Shown here: in pieces, positions 58,204 through 64,000 of the stretch
Layout of the letters: each line of letters starts with the position of its first letter
How positions within the stretch are numbered: position 1 is the first letter of the stretch
Assembly: GCF_013359865.1 (NCBI RefSeq)
Contig: NZ_JABMCE010000073.1
Coordinates: 29,899 to 93,898, forward strand
Origin: Curtobacterium pusillum
GTDB taxonomy: Bacteria > Actinomycetota > Actinomycetes > Actinomycetales > Microbacteriaceae
Reading direction: 5' to 3'
DNA length: 64,000 nucleotides
The notes under the pieces: model-generated
What the model saw: the letters and a program-made list of their open reading frames with translations, nothing else
Told to the model about the DNA's origin: nothing
Database searches by the model: none
Made by a program: the position numbers and the translations under genes

Positions 58204-59681
58204 CCTCTGCGCACGCCCCGCACTCGACTGAGGACGGCCGAAGCCGCCCGAGCAGCGCGGTAGACGCGGGACCGCTTGATCGACTCCAGTTCTCGTGCCG
58301 TCTGGACGGTCGAGTCGGCGATGTCGTGGTGCTCCAAGTCGACGCGAGCGAACACGTCGGCTGCGAAGTGATCCGCACGCACGCGGAGATCGACCGCGCG
58401 TTCGTCCAGGGGACGGGAGAACCAGTCTTCGGCGTATCGAGCTGCGCCGCCGACGTCCGGGACCTGCGCGAGCCCGAGCTCGGCGTCGGCCGATCGCCCG
58501 TGGCTCGAACCGAGCGCGTCGATGTACCGACCCAAGACGGTGGAGCTGTTCCCGTCCTCGAGCACCAGGACGAGCGCGCCGCGCCGGTGGGCGTCGAGCG
58601 CGGTCGCGGGGGAGAGATCGATTGCGCGGAGCGCAGCGACCTCGACGATGTCGTCCGGGTCGAGGTGCGTCCGGACCACCAATCCGTCGAGGTCCTGCAG
58701 GCGGCCCTCGTCTCGCGGACGCACGACCACCTCCGGTCGGATGCGCTCGTCGGCCGTCCGCAACACGGCCCACGCCTCGGCCAGCTGCCGCACGTCCGCT
58801 GCCGGCGCGAAGCGGAGATCGAGCGAGAAGCGCCGCGTGTCGTCGGCCGGACGGACCAGGCACGCCGCGAAGCGGTCGACCGGGTCCACCCCGACGGCGA
58901 GGAAGAACGCGAGCGAACGTGAGAGCGACGGGTAGCGCCGGTCGAGGATGCGCTGGTGCGCGGCTCGCAGGGCGTTCCGACGCTTCCCGGCGAAGCTCTT
59001 GGAACCGGCGTGGAAGACCACAGCACGGTTCGCGATGAGCGAGGCGTACCCGGCTTCGCCGATCCGGAGGCAGAAGTCGTTCTCCTCGCCGTACCCGGGC
59101 GCGAAGGCCTCGTCGAACAGGCCGTGTTCGCGGATGGCCGATCGACGGATCAGCAGGCAGAAGCCCATCGCGACCGGGACCGTGTAGGTCTCCGGCAGGA
59201 GGGGGGCGACGGCGTCGAACACTTCGCGGGTGCGCTCGAAGGTGCGCTCCGCAGTCGGGTCGCTCAACCGGTGCGGGAGACTGGCGATCGTGGCGTTGTT
59301 GCTGCGCGGCGCGACCGCGCCGTTCGCGGGGTCGAGGGCGAGCACCCGCTGCAGTTCCTCGAGGAACCCCGGCGTGGGCACGGCGTCGCTGTTGAGCAGG
59401 AGGACGTCGGCGTCGGTCGTGTCGAGTTCGAGCACAGCGCGGTTGCACGTGCCGACGAAGCCGAGGTTGGCGTCGTTCCGTTCGTACCGGAATGCGTCGT
59501 CCTCACCGACGAGCTCGAGGATCGCGGCTTCCATCGCGTCGACCTCGGGGCCGCAGTCGTTGACGATCAGGACACGGTGACGTGCCCGGTCGATCGCGGA
59601 CCGGAGCGCACTGAGGCAGTCCATCACGGACGGGACGTCGCCGTACACGGGAACGACGATGACGACTTCGGCAGTGCTCAA
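58200..59681 (-). CDS. Family 2 glycosyltransferase with C-terminal extension, copy 2
   Basis: A 493-residue paralogue of the gene at 43566-45020. GT-A core: VVIVVPVYGDVPSVMDCL, NDANLGFVGTCNRAVLELD near 69, LLLNSD near 95 and GEENDFCLRI near 200. A 230-residue extension ends with a helical stretch rich in Arg/Ala. TTG start overlaps the upstream GT stop (TTGA), and its own stop overlaps the acyltransferase ATG. Confidence 0.88.
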   Translation of the reverse strand: MSTAEVVIVVPVYGDVPSVMDCLSALRSAIDRARHRVLIVNDCGPEVDAMEAAILELVGEDDAFRYERNDANLGFVGTCNRAVLELDTTDADVLLLNSDAVPTPGFLEELQRVLALDPANGAVAPRSNNATIASLPHRLSDPTAERTFERTREVFDAVAPLLPETYTVPVAMGFCLLIRRSAIREHGLFDEAFAPGYGEENDFCLRIGEAGYASLIANRAVVFHAGSKSFAGKRRNALRAAHQRILDRRYPSLSRSLAFFLAVGVDPVDRFAACLVRPADDTRRFSLDLRFAPAADVRQLAEAWAVLRTADERIRPEVVVRPRDEGRLQDLDGLVVRTHLDPDDIVEVAALRAIDLSPATALDAHRRGALVLVLEDGNSSTVLGRYIDALGSSHGRSADAELGLAQVPDVGGAARYAEDWFSRPLDERAVDLRVRADHFAADVFARVDLEHHDIADSTVQTARELESIKRSRVYRAARAASAVLSRVRGVRRG

Positions 59682-61009
59682 CGGACGGTCTCCAGGGTGG
59701 CGGCAACGGACTCGACGGCTTCACTGAGCGAGCCGCCCAACTTCCCGGGCTCGACGTCCAGGTAGCCGTTCGGACCCTCGGTCCGAGCGGTCCGGATCGC
59801 CTCCGCGAGGGCCGAACCGAGCGATTCGGGGTCGGCTGCGACGGCAGTGAGCATCGGGTGCAGGTCTGCGCGGGTGTCGTAGAACTCGTTCGTGATCGCG
59901 CGTGCGCCGGAGATCGCCGCGTCGAACGGCGGGTGGCTCGGGTGGGGGCTGTGCTGGAGCGAGAGGACAACGTTCGCCGAGGCGATGAACTCGAAGTAGT
60001 CGTCCCAGGGGAGCGAACCGAGGCTCTCGAGCTTGTGTCCGTGCCCCAGATCGACGTTCCGGTGCTTCTCGCCGGCGGAGGTGAAGCGCACGCGGTTGTC
60101 GGGCCCGAGCTCGGCGGCAGCGACCTTCAGCGCCGCGACGCCGAGTCGGTACAGGTTCCGGTGCTTCGACGGACGCCCGTAGAAGAAGACGGTGACGTCG
60201 TCGGACTTCGCCCGCGCTGCGGCGACGCGCTGCAGCAGGTCGAGGTCGAGGTGGGGCGCGAAGGTGCGGTCGTCCGCGATCGTGAGGCCCTCTTCCCGTT
60301 CCAGGTGGTGGCGCAGCGGTGCCGAGTTCACGAGGAGCTCGAACCCCGCCTGGTACGTCGATCGTGCGATGGCGAACTCGGTGGACCAGGGGCTGAACCC
60401 GGGTTCGTAGTCCTGCACGAGGTAGACGACGCGATCGCGCTGTACGGCACCGCCGCGGGCAGCGACGTCGACGGCATGTGCGGTCTTCCAGTGCGTCGCG
60501 AGCCAGAAGTCGTCCGGGGTGAACGCGGTGTCGAGGATGCGTTCGCGCGCCACGACGTCCTGTACGACCGTCCCGAACCGTTCGCGGACGACTGCCGCCG
60601 CGCCCGCTTCCGACACCCCGGGTACGGTCCAGCTCGTCATGACCACCCGCAGCGGGACGCCCAGCCGCTCCGCGAGCTGGACGGCGACCGCGACGGCCGT
60701 CTGCACGCCCGCGAAGGCCTTGCCGTCGCGGACCTCGTTCACGACGAGGTTGAGCGTCGGCGACGTCGCGGTCGTGGCGATGCCGGCCAGGGCGAGACTG
60801 GTCTCGGCCAGCTCGCGGTAGGGACGGCTGCCTTCGGGTGCGTGGTCGAACTCGCGCTGGCCGATGCTGCCTCGCGCGTTGGCCTCACCGCTCGGGGCGG
60901 CTGGCCGGAGCCGCGCGCGGAGATCGCTGCGGTAGCGATCGTCCGAGAAGTACCGCTTGTTGACCCGGAGGAGGTCGGTGAGGTTGCGCTGCAACGACGA
61001 GAGGTTCAT
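59678..61009 (-). CDS. Glycosyltransferase, WsaF-like (rhamnosyltransferase type)
   Basis: A 443-residue GT-B protein. VYLVQDYEPGFSPWSTEFAI near 190, FFYGRPSKHRNLYRLGVAAL near 275, and the C-terminal DAAISGARAITNEFYDTR near 370 resemble WsaF-type rhamnan rhamnosyltransferases. ATG at 61009 has AGGA 4 bp ahead; an in-frame upstream ATG at 61069 would run into the hisD promoter. First gene of the GT-GT-acyltransferase operon. The rhamnose donor is a guess from family resemblance; no dTDP-rhamnose genes are in the window. Confidence 0.8.
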   Translation of the reverse strand: MNLSSLQRNLTDLLRVNKRYFSDDRYRSDLRARLRPAAPSGEANARGSIGQREFDHAPEGSRPYRELAETSLALAGIATTATSPTLNLVVNEVRDGKAFAGVQTAVAVAVQLAERLGVPLRVVMTSWTVPGVSEAGAAAVVRERFGTVVQDVVARERILDTAFTPDDFWLATHWKTAHAVDVAARGGAVQRDRVVYLVQDYEPGFSPWSTEFAIARSTYQAGFELLVNSAPLRHHLEREEGLTIADDRTFAPHLDLDLLQRVAAARAKSDDVTVFFYGRPSKHRNLYRLGVAALKVAAAELGPDNRVRFTSAGEKHRNVDLGHGHKLESLGSLPWDDYFEFIASANVVLSLQHSPHPSHPPFDAAISGARAITNEFYDTRADLHPMLTAVAADPESLGSALAEAIRTARTEGPNGYLDVEPGKLGGSLSEAVESVAATLETVR

Positions 61010-61091
61010 CGGTCCTAGGGGGTCTCGGTGAGGGTTACTCGGCAGCCTAACGGAGCGCAGCGGTGCCACATGCGCGCCGCCGCCGGCTCGG

Positions 61092-61097
61092 TAGGCT
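61092..61097 (+). promoter_or_regulatory. -10 box TAGGCT for hisD
   Basis: TAGGCT ends 10 bp before the ATG at 61108, implying a leader of only a few bases or none. Confidence 0.45.
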
Positions 61098-61107
61098 TGG
61101 CCCCCTG

Positions 61108-62415
61108 ATGATGCAGCGAATCGACCTCCGCGGTGGCCTGCCCGCCCGCGCCGAACTCCTCCGACTCATGCCCCGTGCCGCCGGAGACGTCTCGCACGCA
61201 GTGGACGCCGCCCGCGAGCTCGTGGACGCGGTCCGGGAGCACGGGGAGTCCGCGCTGCGGGACCAGGCCGAGCGGTTCGACGGGGGAGCGCCCGCGCACG
61301 TGCGTGTGCCGGCCGCCGAGATCGCCGCCGCCGTCGCCGGGCTGACTCCTGCGCTGCGGGAAGCACTGGACGAGGCCATCCGCCGCGTCCGGGCCGCGAG
61401 TGCCGCCCAGGTGCCCGCCGGGTCCGTCACGACCCTGGCCGACGGCGCCGAGGTGCACCAGCGCTGGCAGCCGATGCGCCGCGTGGGCCTGTACGTCCCC
61501 GGCGGCAAGGCCGTGTACCCGTCGAGCGTCGTCATGAACGTCGTCCCCGCCCAGGTCGCCGGCGTCCGGTCGATCGCACTCGTGTCGCCGCCGCAGCGGG
61601 ACCACGGAGGCGCCGTGCACCCGACGATCCTCGCCGCGGCCGGACTCCTCGGCATCGACGAGGTCTACGCGATGGGCGGCGCCGGGGCGATCGGTGCGCT
61701 GGCGTACGGCGTGCCGTCGATCGACCTCGAGCCGGTCGACCTCGTCACCGGTCCGGGCAACAACTACGTCGCCGCCGCGAAGCGCCTCGTGCGCGGGGTC
61801 GTTGGCATCGACGCCGAGGCCGGCGCCACCGAGATCCTCGTGATCGCCGACGACAGCGCGGACCCCGGGTACGTCGCCGCCGACCTCATCAGCCAGGCGG
61901 AGCACGACGAGCAGGCCGGCAGTGTGCTGGTGACGATGTCGGCGACGTTCGCCGACGCGGTGGAAGCCGCCGTCCCGTCGCGGGTGGCGTCCCTGGGGAC
62001 CGCCGCGCGCCTCCAGGCCGCCCTGGACGGACCGCAGTCCGCGATCGTGCTCGTGGACTCGCTCGCCGACGCGGCGACCGTGAGCAACGCGTACGGGCCG
62101 GAGCACCTCGAGATCCAGACCGCGGACGACGACGCCGTGCTCGCGGACATCGACGCCGCCGGTGCCGTGTTCGTCGGGCCGAGCACCCCCGTCAGCCTCG
62201 GCGACTACCTGGCCGGGTCGAACCACGTCCTGCCGACCGGTGGTCAGGCGCGCTTCGGTGCCGGGCTGTCCGCGTCGACCTTCCTGCGGCCGCAGCAGGT
62301 CATCCGGTACTCCTCGGACGCCCTCGCCGAGGTCGCGCCGCACATCGTCGCCCTCGCGACCGAGGAACAGCTCCCCGCGCACGGCGCCGCCGTGACGGAG
62401 CGCACGAACCGATAG
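61108..62415 (+). CDS. hisD: Histidinol dehydrogenase
   Basis: Last two steps of histidine synthesis, histidinol to histidine with NAD; zinc enzyme of 435 residues. [16 protein letters not shown] near 128, [14 protein letters not shown] near 188, VTGPGNNYV near 213, EIL(V)IAD with [11 protein letters not shown] near 263 (zinc and catalytic residues), and [13 protein letters not shown] near 371. Two adjacent ATGs (61108, 61111) both fit; the upstream in-frame start at 61063 precedes the promoter and is rejected. No other his gene follows in the window; nrdR starts 13 bp later. Confidence 0.95.
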   Translation: MMQRIDLRGGLPARAELLRLMPRAAGDVSHAVDAARELVDAVREHGESALRDQAERFDGGAPAHVRVPAAEIAAAVAGLTPALREALDEAIRRVRAASAAQVPAGSVTTLADGAEVHQRWQPMRRVGLYVPGGKAVYPSSVVMNVVPAQVAGVRSIALVSPPQRDHGGAVHPTILAAAGLLGIDEVYAMGGAGAIGALAYGVPSIDLEPVDLVTGPGNNYVAAAKRLVRGVVGIDAEAGATEILVIADDSADPGYVAADLISQAEHDEQAGSVLVTMSATFADAVEAAVPSRVASLGTAARLQAALDGPQSAIVLVDSLADAATVSNAYGPEHLEIQTADDDAVLADIDAAGAVFVGPSTPVSLGDYLAGSNHVLPTGGQARFGAGLSASTFLRPQQVIRYSSDALAEVAPHIVALATEEQLPAHGAAVTERTNR

Positions 62416-62418
62416 CCT
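62413..62418 (+). promoter_or_regulatory. -10 box TAGCCT for nrdR
   Basis: TAGCCT overlaps the hisD stop codon and lies 10 bp before the nrdR ATG; GGGGGA in between could be a ribosome site. Confidence 0.35.
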
Positions 62419-62428
62419 GGGGGACGCC

Positions 62429-62923
62429 ATGTTCTGCCCCTTCTGCCGCCACCCGGACTCACGCGTCGTCGACTCCCGGACGAGCGACGACGGAACCTCC
62501 ATCCGTCGCCGTCGTCAGTGCCCGAACTGCGGGCGCCGCTTCTCGACGACCGAGACCGCTTCGCTCAACGTGGTGAAGCGGAACGGCGTGACCGAGCCGT
62601 TCAGCCGGGACAAGATCGTGTCGGGCGTGCGCAAGGCGTGCCAGGGGCGACCGGTGACCGACGGCGACCTGGCGGTCCTGGCGCAGCGTGTCGAGGAGAC
62701 CGTGCGGTCCTCGGGGTCCAGCCAGATCGACGCGAACGACATCGGTCTCGCGATCCTCGCGCCGCTGCGGGAACTCGACGAGGTCGCCTACCTCCGCTTC
62801 GCCAGCGTCTACCAGGCGTTCGACTCGCTCGAGGACTTCGAGGACGCCATCACCCAGCTCCGCATCGACCACCACGGCGCCGGCGGCGCGGGTGCCGCAG
62901 CACCGGCCGGGGCCGGCGCGTGA
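62429..62923 (+). CDS. nrdR: Ribonucleotide reductase repressor NrdR
   Basis: A 164-residue regulator that represses nrd genes when dATP is high. The N-terminal zinc ribbon has CPFC and CPNC pairs with the [17 protein letters not shown] stretch, followed by an ATP-cone domain ([16 protein letters not shown], about 48-140). The last 15 residues are Gly/Ala-rich. No second NrdR box or nrd gene is in the window. GTGA overlap with pyrD. Confidence 0.96.
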   Translation: MFCPFCRHPDSRVVDSRTSDDGTSIRRRRQCPNCGRRFSTTETASLNVVKRNGVTEPFSRDKIVSGVRKACQGRPVTDGDLAVLAQRVEETVRSSGSSQIDANDIGLAILAPLRELDEVAYLRFASVYQAFDSLEDFEDAITQLRIDHHGAGGAGAAAPAGAGA

Positions 62924-63996
62924 GCGGGATCGCCGAACGGATGGTCCGCGGCGGCTACGCCGTGGTGTTCCGCTCGGTGTTCGCCAACATGGACCCCGAG
63001 CGCGCCCACCACATCGCCTTCGCCGTGATCAAGGCGCTGCCGCTGGTGCCGATCGTGGGTGGACTCGTCGAGCGGTACTCGCGCCCGTCTGCCCAGGACG
63101 GCGTGACGACGATGGGGATCCACTTCCCATCGCGGTTCGGCCTGGCCGCCGGCTTCGACAAGGATGCCCGGGGGATCGGCGGTCTCGGCATGCTCGGCTT
63201 CGGACACGTCGAAGTCGGCACGATCACCGCGAAGCCGCAGCCCGGGAACGAGCGGCCGCGGCTGTTCCGGCTCATCCCGGACCGCGCCCTCATCAACCGC
63301 ATGGGCTTCAACAACCACGGTGCCGCCGCGGCCGCACGTCGGCTCGAACGCGCCCGCCGGAACCCCGGCCGGCCCGTGATCGGCGTCAACATCGGCAAGA
63401 GCAGGGTCGTGGACGTCGCGGACGCGGTCGACGACTACCTCGAGTCGACCAGGCGGCTCGCACCGTTCGCGGACTACCTCGCGGTGAACGTCAGCTCGCC
63501 GAACACGCCGGGGCTGCGCGGCCTGCAGGAGCTCGACCAGCTCCGCCCGCTGCTGTCCGCCGTGCGCGACGCCGCGGGGAAGGTGCCGGTGCTGGTGAAG
63601 ATCGCGCCGGACCTCACCGACGAGCAGATCGACGCGATCGCGGGGCTCGCGGTGTCGCTGGGGCTCGCCGGGGTGATCGCGAACAACACGACCATCTCGC
63701 GCTCGGGGCTGTCGACCCCCTCGGCTGACGTGTCGGCGATGGGGGCGGGTGGGCTCTCCGGCGCACCGCTCGCCGCCCGGTCGCTCGAGGTCCTGCGGCG
63801 GGTACGTGCTGCGGTGCCGTCGGACTTCTGCGTCATCGCGGTCGGGGGCGTGACGAGCGAGCAGGACGTGCAGGACCGGATCGACGCGGGGGCCACGCTC
63901 GTGCAGGGGTACACGGCGTTCCTCTACGAGGGGCCGACCTGGGCGGCGCGGATCAACCGGCTGCGCCGTCGGCGGCTGCGGCGCGCCGCGCGCTGA
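62920..63996 (+). CDS. pyrD: Dihydroorotate dehydrogenase (quinone), class 2
   Basis: Membrane-associated FMN enzyme of pyrimidine synthesis oxidising dihydroorotate with quinone; 358 residues. The N-terminal amphipathic extension (residues 1-40: [15 protein letters not shown]) marks class 2. [11 protein letters not shown] near 70, [11 protein letters not shown] near 103, NRMGFNNHG near 125, and [12 protein letters not shown] near 188 with the catalytic Ser. GTG start overlaps nrdR; the stop is 4 bp before the window end. Confidence 0.95.
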   Translation: MSGIAERMVRGGYAVVFRSVFANMDPERAHHIAFAVIKALPLVPIVGGLVERYSRPSAQDGVTTMGIHFPSRFGLAAGFDKDARGIGGLGMLGFGHVEVGTITAKPQPGNERPRLFRLIPDRALINRMGFNNHGAAAAARRLERARRNPGRPVIGVNIGKSRVVDVADAVDDYLESTRRLAPFADYLAVNVSSPNTPGLRGLQELDQLRPLLSAVRDAAGKVPVLVKIAPDLTDEQIDAIAGLAVSLGLAGVIANNTTISRSGLSTPSADVSAMGAGGLSGAPLAARSLEVLRRVRAAVPSDFCVIAVGGVTSEQDVQDRIDAGATLVQGYTAFLYEGPTWAARINRLRRRRLRRAAR

Positions 63997-64000
63997 CGCG

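Noticed and set aside
58204..59448. N-terminal extension of the second acyltransferase frame up to 59448
   Set aside because: The frame runs through the GT2 gene in another phase; the ATG at 58203 overlapping the GT2 stop is the natural start.
43566..61009. Genomic island with integrase or att sites
   Set aside because: No integrase, transposase, tRNA or flanking direct repeat was seen; only the near absence of the palindromic repeats hints at a different history.
62005..62019. GCGCGCCTCCAGGCC in hisD as another repeat copy
   Set aside because: Single arm only, in a helix with normal HisD residues (ARLQAAL); likely chance resemblance.

Overview
The window comes from a high-GC actinobacterium, most likely a Microbacteriaceae member close to Curtobacterium. 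This is inferred from gene content, order and repeat style; no 16S rRNA lies in the window. Support comes from an actinobacterial division/cell-wall cluster with SepF, YggT and DivIVA downstream of FtsZ and no ftsA, a class II DAHP synthase, a PASTA Ser/Thr kinase beside an Rv2175c-type DNA-binding protein and a polyprenyl synthase, and many GTG/TTG starts. The order plsC - aroG - pknL - Rv2175c-like - idsA - DUF3040 - mraZ - rsmH - ... - ftsZ - yggS - sepF - yggT - divIVA follows the Rv2182c-Rv2145c region of Mycobacterium tuberculosis.

Layout. 1-9709: a cut-off ParA-type ATPase, pyruvate carboxylase, peptide deformylase, a long-chain acyl-CoA ligase, a ROK glucokinase, a 1-acylglycerol-3-phosphate acyltransferase and DAHP synthase. 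9710-15654: a repeat-rich gap, the PASTA kinase, a LysM/lysozyme-like secreted protein, the Rv2175c-like protein, a polyprenyl diphosphate synthase and a DUF3040 membrane protein. 15655-34870: the dcw cluster, from a long mraZ leader holding MraZ-box-like repeats through mraZ-rsmH-ftsL-ftsI-murE-murF-mraY-murD-ftsW-murG-murC-ftsQ-ftsZ to yggS-sepF-yggT-divIVA. Most of its members overlap by 4 bp. 34873-43508: lspA-rluD, a divergent MFS exporter/TetR pair, dnaE, DUF2200 and an APH-fold protein.

43566-61009 is the accessory part, a surface-polysaccharide locus. It has four glycosyltransferase genes plus a 951-residue membrane/glycosyltransferase/methyltransferase fusion, a Wzm/Wzt-like ABC exporter without a carbohydrate-binding tail, two OafA-type acyltransferases with SGNH domains, a WbpA/WecC-type UDP-sugar dehydrogenase, and an asparagine-synthetase-like protein that has lost the usual catalytic residues. 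Together these could build, amidate, methylate, acylate and export a uronic-acid-containing glycan. 61108-63996 returns to housekeeping genes: hisD, nrdR, pyrD.

Two themes stand out. First, the housekeeping part is sprinkled with short palindromic repeats of several families, in gaps and also inside protein-coding tails and loops; the longest is a perfect 56-bp palindrome at 36605-36660. The polysaccharide locus appears nearly free of them. Second, MurE has altered residues in both segments that contact meso-diaminopimelate in E. coli, as expected of a B-type peptidoglycan with a different third amino acid. No tRNA, rRNA, CRISPR array, insertion sequence or prophage was seen.
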